Shown piece after piece: positions 1 through 5,504 of a stretch of DNA of 8,892 nt. This DNA comes from an uncultured bacterium (GTDB lineage: Bacteria; Cyanobacteriota; Vampirovibrionia; Gastranaerophilales; Gastranaerophilaceae), in assembly GCA_946183815.1 (NCBI GenBank), contig CAMHDG010000050.1, forward strand, positions 1 to 8,892, given 5' to 3'. The translations under genes were made by a program, and so were the position numbers. A model generated the notes under the pieces. It made no database searches, had not been told where the DNA came from, and worked only from the letters and a program-made list of their open reading frames with translations. Positions within the stretch are counted from its first letter, which is position 1. Every line of letters starts with the position of its first letter.

Positions 1-4
1 TCTC

Positions 5-39
5 TCTCTCCAAGGAGAGATATATCTGCTTCGCAGATA
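5..39. repeat. Two adjacent small hairpins at window edge
   Basis: Two perfect inverted repeats lie side by side just past the stop of the minus-strand gene at 53-223. The first is TCTCTC (5-10) with GAGAGA (15-20). The second is TATCTGC (23-29) with GCAGATA (33-39), which read on the minus strand has a GAA triloop closed by C-G. No U-tract follows on the minus strand, so it is a poor intrinsic terminator. The CGAAG hairpin apex and the string CTCCAAGGA also occur in the structured insert after tRNA-Thr, so this may be the edge of a related intergenic repeat. The window cuts it off. Confidence 0.5.
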
Positions 40-52
40 AACAATAATTTAC

Positions 53-223
53 TTACCCTTCCGGCAAATAAATGACTTTATTTTCTAAAATATCTCTAAT
101 CTCTTGCAGGTAACGGTATTTGTTGGTTAGTTGTTGGTATTCCTGAACAATAGAGATTATATCGTCTGTTGACAGTTGGATAGTACGTCTTGTGTTAGTT
201 GTTGATTCAATAATTCTTGCCAT
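53..223 (-). CDS. Small hypothetical protein, 56 aa
   Basis: I do not recognise this protein. The frame starts at ATG (223-221), runs 56 codons and stops at TAA (55-53). A strong GAGGAG ribosome binding site sits 8 nt upstream of the ATG on the minus strand, the main evidence that it is real. The product starts MARIIESTTNTRRTIQL, has a polar N-terminus with a TRR motif, and then a charged segment (about residues 19-48, DDIISIVQEYQQLTNKYRYL then EIRDILENK) that should form a long amphipathic helix or short coiled coil. It ends with IYLPEG. There is no signal peptide, membrane segment or cysteine. The layout suggests a small cytosolic, perhaps oligomeric or DNA-binding protein, but that is a guess. 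It is divergent from yebC, with 214 bp between the starts. Confidence 0.7.
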   Translation of the reverse strand: MARIIESTTNTRRTIQLSTDDIISIVQEYQQLTNKYRYLQEIRDILENKVIYLPEG

Positions 224-377
224 AATAAAATCTCCTCTTCGGCTGATAAAAAAATTGTTGGTAATTATGCTTACGGCAGATTAAAAAAAATAATTATAAA
301 ATATCCCTAAATATCAAGCGTTTGTGTTAGAAAAAAGTTGTCAAATTTTAAGAATTATAATAATTTTAAGTTTCCCA

Positions 378-406
378 TTTTCAATTTTTTATTGTTTTGG
401 TATCAT
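378..406 (+). promoter_or_regulatory. Probable yebC promoter (extended -10)
   Basis: The -35-like TTTTCA (378-383) and the -10-like TATCAT (401-406) are separated by 17 bp. The -10 box is preceded by TGG, giving the extended -10 pattern TGnTATnAT. The predicted start near 413 would give a leader of about 25 nt carrying the AGAGAGG ribosome binding site at 426-432. The rest of the 214 bp gap between the two divergent genes is A/T-rich, and I see no clear regulator site. A TATAAT on the minus strand (298-293) could be the -10 box of the small divergent gene, but no properly spaced -35 accompanies it. Confidence 0.45.
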
Positions 407-437
407 AGTTATGTAATAAAGATAAAGAGAGGTAAAC

Positions 438-1187
438 ATGAGCGGACATTCAAAGTGGTCAACGATTAAGCATAAAAAGGCAAAAACAGACTCTGCAAGA
501 GCAGTTGTGTTCCAAAAGTATTCCAGAGAACTTATAGTAGCATCAAAACTGGGCGGACCTGATCCTGCGGGTAATTTCCGTTTAAGAACTGCTATTGAAA
601 AAGCAAAGGCGGCAGGGCTTCCAAACGATAACATAAAACGTGCGATAGAAAAAGGTGCGGGTCAGTCAAGTGCTGATAATTATGAGGAAATCGTGTATGA
701 AGGATACGCAGCAGGCGGTGTCGCTGTTGTAGTAGAGGCTATGACCGATAATAAAAATAGAACAGCAGGTGATATAAGGAGTTATTTTACAAAATTTAAC
801 GGTAACCTTGGCGAAACCGGTTGCGTAGGCTGGATGTTTGATAAAAAAGGTTGTATTACTTTTGATAAATCTGTTGATTATGAACAACTTTTTGAAACCG
901 CTATTAACCTTGATGCTGAAGATATTGAAGATGATGAAGACGGTTATAGAGTAATCACATCTTTTGAAAATCTTCAATCTGTAACAGAAGGTTTAGAGCA
1001 GGCAGGCTTTAAGTCCGTAACTGCTGAATTTACCCGTATTCCTCAAAATGAGATTGAAGTAACCGATGAGAAAATCGCAACAAATATCATGAGATTATAT
1101 ACAAGATTAGATGAACACGATGATGTTCAAAATGTGTATATGAACTTTGATATCTCTGATGAGTTAATGGAAAAATTGGATTATTAG
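438..1187 (+). CDS. yebC: YebC/PmpR-family protein (TACO1 family)
   Basis: This 249-residue cytosolic protein matches the usual YebC length (about 240-250) and carries the family's N-terminal signature MSGHSKWSTIKHKKAK, followed by the basic first domain. Further family landmarks are NIKRAIEKG near residues 65-73, the YEGYAAGGVAVVVEAMTDN segment near 87-105, GDIRSYFTKFNGNLGETGCVGWMF near 111-134, and the C-terminal DDVQNVYMNFDI near 229-240. Such proteins were first annotated as transcriptional regulators (PmpR, YebC). More recent work on YebC-type proteins and mitochondrial TACO1 points to relief of ribosome stalling at proline-rich stretches. The sequence cannot tell which role applies here. 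The start is fixed by the conserved N-terminus and the AGAGAGG site 5 nt upstream. It appears monocistronic, ending at a terminator and converging on aroB. Confidence 0.96.
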   Translation: MSGHSKWSTIKHKKAKTDSARAVVFQKYSRELIVASKLGGPDPAGNFRLRTAIEKAKAAGLPNDNIKRAIEKGAGQSSADNYEEIVYEGYAAGGVAVVVEAMTDNKNRTAGDIRSYFTKFNGNLGETGCVGWMFDKKGCITFDKSVDYEQLFETAINLDAEDIEDDEDGYRVITSFENLQSVTEGLEQAGFKSVTAEFTRIPQNEIEVTDEKIATNIMRLYTRLDEHDDVQNVYMNFDISDELMEKLDY

Positions 1188-1220
1188 GATAAATATAATT
1201 TATAATTATTAACAGTTAAA

Positions 1221-1250
1221 AATAGGTCAGGATTTCCTGACTTATTTTTT
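1221..1250 (+). terminator. Intrinsic terminator after yebC
   Basis: GTCAGG (1226-1231) pairs with CCTGAC (1236-1241) around an ATTT loop. The stem extends outward through A/T and G-U pairs to about 11 bp. TTATTTTTT follows directly, so this is a good rho-independent terminator 38 nt past the yebC stop. Confidence 0.88.
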
Positions 1251-1336
1251 ATGCTTAAAATGAACATTTTTTCTTAAAAATCGTTATATGAATGTATAAG
1301 GTTAAAATGTACGCACACACATCCTATTATTTTTAA

Positions 1337-1368
1337 AATGGAGCAAGAATATTGCCCCATTATTTTTT
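1337..1368. terminator. Bidirectional terminator at the yebC/aroB convergence
   Basis: AATGGAGCAA (1337-1346) pairs with TTGCCCCATT (1352-1361) over 10 positions, including one mismatch or wobble depending on the strand, around a 5 nt loop. On the plus strand the stem is followed by ATTTTTTAT, a good U-tract. On the minus strand it begins at the aroB stop codon and is followed by TTAAAAATAAT, a poorer tail. It therefore probably ends aroB transcripts and also backs up the yebC terminator. The remaining sequence between 1251 and 1336 shows nothing I can name. Confidence 0.65.
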
Positions 1369-2448
1369 ATAACTAATATCAAACTCAACATCAGTTGTAG
1401 TTTTCTCTATGACTTCGCCGTTGGTAGTCGGAACAATAAGAGTAATAGTGTTTCCGTCTGATTTTTTATCTGTTTTCATGTAGTTAAGGGTACGTTTTTT
1501 GTTTATCAGGCATAAACAAGGGGGTTCATAACCGTAAACTGACATAAGCGTAAAGGCTTCGTCATAGTATTTTTTGTCACAAAGATTGTTTTTTAGTGCA
1601 TAATTAAAAATAAACATTATTCCTAAAATAACTGCATAGCCATGTGTGTAGCGTTTGTATTTTGTTTCTTCTTCTAATGCGTGTCCGAATGTATGACCAA
1701 GGTTCAATATTTTTCTTAAGCCCGATTCTTTCTCATCCTGTGCAACAACAGAGGCTTTAAGTGTTAAACAAATCTCTATTATACGAGAGAGGAATTCATT
1801 ATCTCTATTCTCATATTTACCCCTGTTTTCTTTTAAGTATTCTAACAAATTAAAATATTCAGAGTGGTTGCAGGTTTTTTCAATGAACGCATATTTTATA
1901 ACCTCCCCAAACCCTGATTTATACTGTTTTTCATCAAGTGTTTTTAGGAAATTGAGGTTGATATAAACCGCTTGCGGCTGATAAAAAGCACCGACAAAGT
2001 TTTTGCCTTTTGGCATATCTATTGCGGTTTTTCCGCCAACGGAGGAATCTACACACGCAAGCAGGGTTGTTGGAACTTGGATAAATTTTATTCCTCTCAT
2101 GTAAGTTGAAGCAACAAAACCTGATATATCACCGACAACTCCGCCTCCGATTGCTATAATTATATCTTTTCTTGAGAGTTTTAATTCTATACATTTTTGT
2201 ATAATTTTTGTATAATTTTTTATATTCTTTTCCCGCTCTCCGTCTTTAAGAATAAAGGTTTCGGACTTTTTGAAATCCAAAATTTTACCGTAAATTTTAT
2301 AAACTTTTTCTGAAAAAATTACTAATCTTTTTTTATTTTTTGTTTCCTCATCAAGTTTATATTTCAAGTCTTTTAAATCGTCGTTATCGATATAAATCGG
2401 ATAACTGTTCGATGGTGTTTCTGCAATATTTACGGTCAAAGTTGTCAT
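1360..2448 (-). CDS. aroB: 3-dehydroquinate synthase
   Basis: AroB converts DAHP to 3-dehydroquinate, the second step of the shikimate pathway, in the cytosol using NAD+ and a divalent metal. The 362-residue product has the family's usual length. Visible motifs are the NAD-binding glycine stretch GGGVVGD (101-107), PTTLLACVDSSVGGKTAID (126-144) with active-site residues of the nucleotide/substrate region, and KNFVGAFYQP (149-158). The metal ligands are expected to be Glu182 (in GFGEVIKY), His252 (in LNLGHTFGHALE) and His269 (in YTHGYAV), with His256 also in the active site. No key residue is missing. It is the last gene of the aroC-aroK-aroB operon. Its ATG overlaps the aroK stop by one base (TAATG), typical of translational coupling, and GAGG lies just upstream inside aroK. 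Confidence 0.97.
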   Translation of the reverse strand: MTTLTVNIAETPSNSYPIYIDNDDLKDLKYKLDEETKNKKRLVIFSEKVYKIYGKILDFKKSETFILKDGEREKNIKNYTKIIQKCIELKLSRKDIIIAIGGGVVGDISGFVASTYMRGIKFIQVPTTLLACVDSSVGGKTAIDMPKGKNFVGAFYQPQAVYINLNFLKTLDEKQYKSGFGEVIKYAFIEKTCNHSEYFNLLEYLKENRGKYENRDNEFLSRIIEICLTLKASVVAQDEKESGLRKILNLGHTFGHALEEETKYKRYTHGYAVILGIMFIFNYALKNNLCDKKYYDEAFTLMSVYGYEPPCLCLINKKRTLNYMKTDKKSDGNTITLIVPTTNGEVIEKTTTDVEFDISYKK

Positions 2449-2960
2449 TATATTTCCTCAATAATTTCAAGTATTTCTTCCACTATTTCATCAATATTTT
2501 TATTACCGGTTTCGATAATATAATCTGCTTTCAGATAGTTTGGTTCTCTTAATTTGAGTAGTTCTTCAAGTTTACCCCTTGGATTTTCGCACTGTAAAAG
2601 TGGTCTGTTTTTATCGTTTTTAATACGACTGAATAATCTTTCCACACTGCTTTTCAGGTAAATTGTTGCACAATTATTTTCAAGATTTTCTCTTGTTTCT
2701 TCACTCTCAAATGCACCTCCGCCGAGTGCAATAATCAAATCTTCTTCTTCAGATAATTCCTGAATAACCTCTTTTTCGATTTTTCTAAAATATTCTTCGC
2801 CTTTTTTCTCAAAAATATCAGGGATACTCATTCCTTCAATATCGACAATAACATCGTCAACATCAACAAAGGTATAATCTTTTAATATTTTTGAAAGTGC
2901 TTTCCCAACAGTCGATTTGCCTGCACCCATCAGACCTGTAAGAACAATATTAGCGCTCAT
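2448..2960 (-). CDS. aroK: Shikimate kinase
   Basis: AroK phosphorylates shikimate at the 3-hydroxyl with ATP, the fifth step of the pathway. The 170-residue product is a normal-sized single-domain P-loop kinase. It shows the Walker A motif GLMGAGKST (9-17), the substrate-binding DVDD (33-36), the FRKIE segment (58-62) whose arginine contacts shikimate, GGG (80-82), the lid arginine in RPLL (119-122), and the adenine-region arginine in REPNYLKAD (138-146). The C-terminus is an acidic helix ending EILEIIEEI. The start codon lies inside the end of aroC (11 nt overlap), with an AAAGG site 6 nt upstream. The overlap on both sides implies a single coupled transcript. I use aroK rather than aroL because of the operon with aroB; the two cannot be told apart by function here. 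Confidence 0.96.
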   Translation of the reverse strand: MSANIVLTGLMGAGKSTVGKALSKILKDYTFVDVDDVIVDIEGMSIPDIFEKKGEEYFRKIEKEVIQELSEEEDLIIALGGGAFESEETRENLENNCATIYLKSSVERLFSRIKNDKNRPLLQCENPRGKLEELLKLREPNYLKADYIIETGNKNIDEIVEEILEIIEEI

Positions 2961-4149
2961 AGTGTGCCTTTATTTCTTTTAGACTGTCACCACCGAATTT
3001 GTTTAAAAATTCGTCAACCAAAACTATTGCAATTCTTGCTTCCGCAACAACAGCACATGAAGGTGCAGCACAAGTGTCTGACCGTTCAAAATGAGCCTGT
3101 GATTCATTCATATCTTTTATATCTACTGTCGGCAATGGGCTTTTCATTGTAGGAATGGCTTTCATTGTACCTTTAACTACTAAGGTTTCACCATTTGTCA
3201 TACCGCCTTCAATCCCGCCTGCGTTGTTTGAGGTTCGAGCAATTTTGCCGTTATCAAGCACAAATGGGTCGTGCATATCTTTGCCTTTTAAAGTTGCAGA
3301 ATTTACTCCCGCTCCGATTTCAACCGCTTTTACGGCGGGGATAGACATAACCGCCTGTGCTATTCGTCCGTCTATTGCTCGGTCATAATGAACGTAAGAC
3401 CCTAAGCCAACAGGTAAATTGTTATAGCAGACCTCAAATTTACCGCCAATAGTTGTGCCTTCTTCTTTTGCCTTATCAATTTCCGATTTCATTTTATCAG
3501 ATATTTCTTTATCAAAACATCTAACCTCTGACTTTTCACATAAATCAGCAAATTCTTCAATAGAAAAAGTTTTATTATCAAAGATAAACTTTCCATTTTC
3601 TATTTTTAATTCTTTACTTTGTATGTTACCAATTTGAGTGATAGTTGAACATCCCAAAATATTAAACTGTTTTAAAATTTGTTTTGCGATACTGCCAACG
3701 GCAACTTCTATTGCTGTTTTTCTTGCACTTGAACGCTCTAAAATATTCCTTAAATCATCAAACCCGTATTTTATTGCGCCTGCGTAATCTGCGTGACCGG
3801 GGCGAAGTTTGGTGAATGATTTTTCCTGAATTTTAGTTATATTTTCATCTGTTAATTCAACAGGCTCAGTTGACATAACTATTTTCCAGTTTTCAAAATC
3901 TCTGTTTTGGATTTCAAGACAAATAGGTGCACCTGTTGAGATGCCGTGTCTGACCCCTGATTTTATTTCGACTTTGTCAGATTCAATCTTCATTCTGCCG
4001 CCTCTGCCATAGCCTTGCTGTCTTGACCAAAGGTCATGATTTATTTCTTCAACAGAGATAGGAAACCCTGATGGAACTCCCTCTATTATTGCGTTTAAAC
4101 ATTTTCCGTGGCTTTCGCCTGAGGTTAGAAACCTAAATTTTTTATTCAT
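2950..4149 (-). CDS. aroC: Chorismate synthase
   Basis: AroC eliminates phosphate from EPSP to give chorismate, the last common precursor of aromatic amino acids, folates and quinones. It needs reduced FMN. The 399-residue protein is near the longer bacterial type. Family signatures are GESHGKCLNAIIEGVPSG near 11-28, the RQQGYGRGGRMKIESD block near 44-59 with the FMN/substrate arginines, RPGHADYAGAIKYGFDD near 116-132, the glycine-rich GGIEGGMTNGE near 312-322, and RSDTCAAPSCAVVAEA near 358-373. It heads the operon. The ATG lacks a good Shine-Dalgarno (only GGGCTT precedes it), and a TAAAAT box ends 6 nt before it, so translation may be leaderless. The conserved N-terminus MNKKFRFLTSGESHG supports this start. 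Confidence 0.97.
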   Translation of the reverse strand: MNKKFRFLTSGESHGKCLNAIIEGVPSGFPISVEEINHDLWSRQQGYGRGGRMKIESDKVEIKSGVRHGISTGAPICLEIQNRDFENWKIVMSTEPVELTDENITKIQEKSFTKLRPGHADYAGAIKYGFDDLRNILERSSARKTAIEVAVGSIAKQILKQFNILGCSTITQIGNIQSKELKIENGKFIFDNKTFSIEEFADLCEKSEVRCFDKEISDKMKSEIDKAKEEGTTIGGKFEVCYNNLPVGLGSYVHYDRAIDGRIAQAVMSIPAVKAVEIGAGVNSATLKGKDMHDPFVLDNGKIARTSNNAGGIEGGMTNGETLVVKGTMKAIPTMKSPLPTVDIKDMNESQAHFERSDTCAAPSCAVVAEARIAIVLVDEFLNKFGGDSLKEIKAHYER

Positions 4150-4155
4150 AAGCCC

Positions 4156-4185
4156 ATTTTACTATTAATTTTGAATAATTGCCAG
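4156..4185 (-). promoter_or_regulatory. Candidate aroC operon promoter, possibly leaderless
   Basis: On the minus strand a TAAAAT box occupies 4161-4156, with CTGGCA upstream at a spacing of 18 bp. The -35 match is weak. Exactly 6 nt separate the box from the aroC ATG at 4149, so initiation at the normal distance would fall on the A of the ATG. No Shine-Dalgarno is seen. The gap to the divergent tRNA gene is only 85 bp, so the promoter must be nearby. Confidence 0.35.
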
Positions 4186-4197
4186 TAGGTAAAGTTC

Positions 4198-4226
4198 TTG
4201 TTATTTGTATTTATTTATTTTAAAAT
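4198..4226 (+). promoter_or_regulatory. tRNA-Thr promoter
   Basis: TTGTTA (4198-4203) and TAAAAT (4221-4226) are separated by exactly 17 bp. Initiation near 4233 would place the transcript start about 2 nt before the mature tRNA 5' end. This is a good sigma-70-type promoter for the downstream tRNA. Confidence 0.6.
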
Positions 4227-4234
4227 ATAAGTAT

Positions 4235-4307
<73 letters not shown>

Positions 4308-4355
4308 TTTCTTTCTGCAGGAATAATATATCGATAAAGGGAGTACGAGAACTCC

Positions 4356-4376
4356 AAGGAACGAAGTTCCTTTTAT
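4356..4376 (+). terminator. Likely tRNA-Thr terminator inside the insert
   Basis: AAGGAAC (4356-4362) and GTTCCTT (4366-4372) form a perfect 7 bp stem with a GAA triloop. The run TTTTAT overlaps the 3' end of the stem and follows it. This is the first hairpin with a U-run after the tRNA and could end its transcript about 50 nt past the tRNA. Confidence 0.45.
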
Positions 4377-4429
4377 AGAGTTCGACGAGGCGAGCAGAGG
4401 CACGAACATACGAAGTATGAGAGAGGTGA

Positions 4430-4468
4430 ACAATCATAAATCAAAACCACGCTTTTGATTTTGATTGT
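4430..4468. repeat. Long imperfect palindrome (16-pair hairpin)
   Basis: ACAATCA (4430-4436) pairs with TGATTGT (4462-4468). After a single bulged T at 4437, AAATCAAAA (4438-4446) pairs with TTTTGATTT (4453-4461) around the loop CCACGC. It is the strongest structure in the insert. A lone bulge in a folded single strand is also seen in recombination sites such as attC and in structured RNAs; which, if either, applies is unknown. Confidence 0.7.
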
Positions 4469-4505
4469 GAACGGTGCCGTTTATCGCGAGCCGAAGCACA
4501 GAGTG

Positions 4506-4523
4506 GTCTCCCTATCGGCATTT
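4506..4523 (+). repeat. Direct repeat copy 2 (att-like, tRNA 3' end)
   Basis: This is the exact 18 bp copy of the tRNA-Thr 3' end and its following TTT. It has no tRNA body attached: the preceding bases (CACAGAGTG) differ from the tRNA T-arm after only a few matches. It marks the distal boundary of the insert. The 30 bp from here to the regulator stop codon contain nothing else I recognise. Confidence 0.8.
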
Positions 4524-4553
4524 TAATATTTTATGTAGATTTACGGTATATGT

Positions 4554-4892
4554 TTAGTTGTTTAAGTTGGTTAAGTCCAGTAAGTTGCTGATATTGTTAT
4601 AAATTAGACCTAACTGAACGTCATTTGCGGTTGATAAAAGGTCTGTTATTTTTTCAATGGTTTTCTTGTTTCCTTCGATATCTCTGACTAAAAAGAATTT
4701 ATAAAGGTCTATTTTTAGTGCATCCGAAATACGCATTAAACGGGTTAATGAAATACGATCCGTTCCTATCTCGCATCGCCCAAGACTAGAGGGATCCATG
4801 TCTATTATTTCCCCAAGTTGAGTTTGTGTTAACCCTGCTTGTTGCCTAAAATGTTTTATTCTCGACCCTATTAGTTTATCATTCTCATTCAT
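4554..4892 (-). CDS. Cro/CI-type (XRE family) transcriptional regulator
   Basis: This 112-residue protein has an N-terminal HTH_3 domain (about residues 9-67). The scaffold IKHFRQQAGLTQTQLGEIID is followed by the recognition segment PSSLGRCEIG and the family's hydrophobic core LTRLMRISDALKIDLYKFF. The C-terminal 45 residues are mostly helical (KKTIEKITDLLSTANDVQLG, then IYNNISNLLDL) and probably mediate dimerisation. No ligand-binding or peptidase domain is seen. The start ATG follows TGAGGA with about 10 nt spacing. It is divergent from the exported protein at 4979, with 86 bp between, and a 10 bp direct repeat in that gap could be its operator, giving control of itself and its neighbour. 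That regulatory link is inferred. No clear terminator follows; transcripts would read into the structured insert. Confidence 0.92.
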   Translation of the reverse strand: MNENDKLIGSRIKHFRQQAGLTQTQLGEIIDMDPSSLGRCEIGTDRISLTRLMRISDALKIDLYKFFLVRDIEGNKKTIEKITDLLSTANDVQLGLIYNNISNLLDLTNLNN

Positions 4893-4918
4893 ATTAGTAT
4901 TATCCTCATATTTTTAAT

Positions 4919-4978
4919 TAATCTGAATGAGCATAAATCTAAATAAAAGTTGGATATTTATCATGTTATAATCTGAAT
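4919..4978. promoter_or_regulatory. Candidate operator: 10 bp direct repeat
   Basis: TAATCTGAAT occurs exactly at 4919-4928 and 4969-4978, 50 bp apart, or close to five helical turns. A degenerate copy, AAATCTAAAT, sits between them near 4935-4944. The right copy overlaps the -10 box of the 4979 gene and touches its start codon, where a bound repressor would block transcription. The left copy lies just upstream of the regulator's leader. Binding by the adjacent XRE protein is an inference from position. Confidence 0.4.
4964..4972 (+). promoter_or_regulatory. Extended -10 promoter of the 4979 gene, leaderless geometry
   Basis: TGTTATAAT is a perfect extended -10 element with a consensus TATAAT (4967-4972). 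Exactly 6 nt lie between it and the ATG at 4979, so transcription should start at the ATG itself. No Shine-Dalgarno exists in those 6 nt, nor upstream. No convincing -35 is seen, as expected for an extended -10 promoter. Confidence 0.55.
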
Positions 4979-5359
4979 ATGAAAAAGAATATAATTTTAT
5001 TTATAGTCTTTGTAGCACTTTGTCCGTCAGTATCTGCAAAACATTTGCATTTAGAAAAAGAGTATCAAAAAACTTTTGCTAATCGTATAGGTGGAAAAAC
5101 GGAAATTGTACTTGAGGATGGTGCTAGAGTTGATATTTTGACAGACGAATACGCAATAGAAGTCGATTTTGCTAATAAATGGGCAGAAAGTATAGGTCAG
5201 AGTCTTTTCTATGCTTTAAAAACAAATAAGAAGCCTGCTGTTTTGCTTATTATTGAAAAACCGACAAGAGATATGAAATATTTGAAAAGACTGAAAGTTG
5301 TAACTGAAAAATATGGTATAAAAGTTTTTGTTATTACTCCTGACAAACTTTGTAAATAG
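4979..5359 (+). CDS. Exported small protein with PD-(D/E)XK nuclease-like motifs
   Basis: The 126-residue product begins with a clear Sec signal peptide: MKKN, a hydrophobic core IILFIVFVALC, and a likely cut after SVSA (residue 20). The mature part (about 106 residues) shows a pattern reminiscent of PD-(D/E)XK folds: Glu in the first helix (LHLEKEYQ, 24-31), Asp52 in ARVDIL, then AIEVDF with Glu61 and Asp63, Lys67 where a displaced catalytic lysine could sit, and QSLFY (Gln74, Tyr78), matching the QxxxY motif of the RecB-like branch. Two later strands read PAVLLIIE and KVFVITPD. Small exported proteins with a similar core (IExDFxxKWxEAIGQ) occur elsewhere in bacteria as uncharacterised proteins, from memory. 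Nuclease activity is a hypothesis. The start rests on the signal peptide, since no ribosome binding site exists. The gene is divergent from an XRE regulator. Confidence 0.85.
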   Translation: MKKNIILFIVFVALCPSVSAKHLHLEKEYQKTFANRIGGKTEIVLEDGARVDILTDEYAIEVDFANKWAESIGQSLFYALKTNKKPAVLLIIEKPTRDMKYLKRLKVVTEKYGIKVFVITPDKLCK

Positions 5360-5451
5360 ATTTGATTTTTGGTTATTAAATAGTCGTGTAGATTAATTTT
5401 TCCTTAATACAAATATTCTGATTATACTAATTTATTGATTTTATCAGGTTT

Positions 5452-5478
5452 TTGTCGCATAATGACTGTGTGTATAAT
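5452..5478 (+). promoter_or_regulatory. Probable promoter of the ATP-grasp gene
   Basis: A consensus TATAAT (5473-5478) is preceded by TTGTCG (5452-5457) at a short 15 bp spacing. Initiation near 5485 would give a leader of about 20 nt containing TAGGGTAGG as a weak ribosome binding site before the ATG at 5505. The rest of the 145 bp gap after the exported protein gene shows no strong terminator. Confidence 0.45.
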
Positions 5479-5504
5479 GTTAACAGGTTAGGGTAGGTGC
5501 GTGT

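Larger units (their letters stand above)
4311..4505. mobile_element. Hairpin-rich non-coding insert between tRNA-end repeats
   Basis: This 195 bp stretch encodes no plausible protein and is richer in G+C than its surroundings. It is packed with inverted repeats: GGAGT/ACTCC (4340-4344, 4351-4355), AAGGAAC/GTTCCTT with a GAA loop (4356-4372), GTTCG/CGAAC (4380-4384, 4403-4407), CATAC/GTATG with a GAA loop (4407-4419), a 16-pair hairpin with one bulge (4430-4468), and AACG/CGTT (4470-4481). CGATAAA (4332-4338) can pair with TTTATCG (4480-4486) and close the whole set. Flanked by exact tRNA-end repeats, it looks like a minimal integrated element or its remnant. It could also be a structured RNA. 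No integrase is present in the window. Confidence 0.5.

Noticed and set aside
356..361. TATAAT with TTGTCA (338-343) as a yebC promoter
   Set aside because: The spacing is only 12 bp, too short for sigma-70. The extended -10 candidate at 401-406 fits better.
389..634. 81-codon minus-strand frame over the yebC start
   Set aside because: It is a shadow of yebC and its promoter, with no family resemblance.
666..977. 103-codon open frame on the minus strand inside yebC
   Set aside because: It lies wholly antisense to a clearly conserved gene, has Ile/Phe-rich low-complexity composition and no ribosome binding site evidence.
3155..3388. 77-codon plus-strand frame inside aroC
   Set aside because: It is antisense to the most conserved part of chorismate synthase; the open frame follows from aroC codon bias.
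4418..4459. ATG-initiated short frame in the tRNA insert
   Set aside because: It stops after 13 codons inside the long palindrome and has no convincing ribosome binding site.
4506..4523. Second copy of the tRNA end as a second tRNA gene
   Set aside because: Only the 3' 15 nt are present; no D-arm, anticodon arm or 5' acceptor strand precedes it.
4554..5359. XRE regulator and small protein as a toxin-antitoxin pair
   Set aside because: The genes are divergent rather than co-transcribed and the partner has a Sec signal peptide, unlike classical type II toxins. A regulator-target pair fits better.
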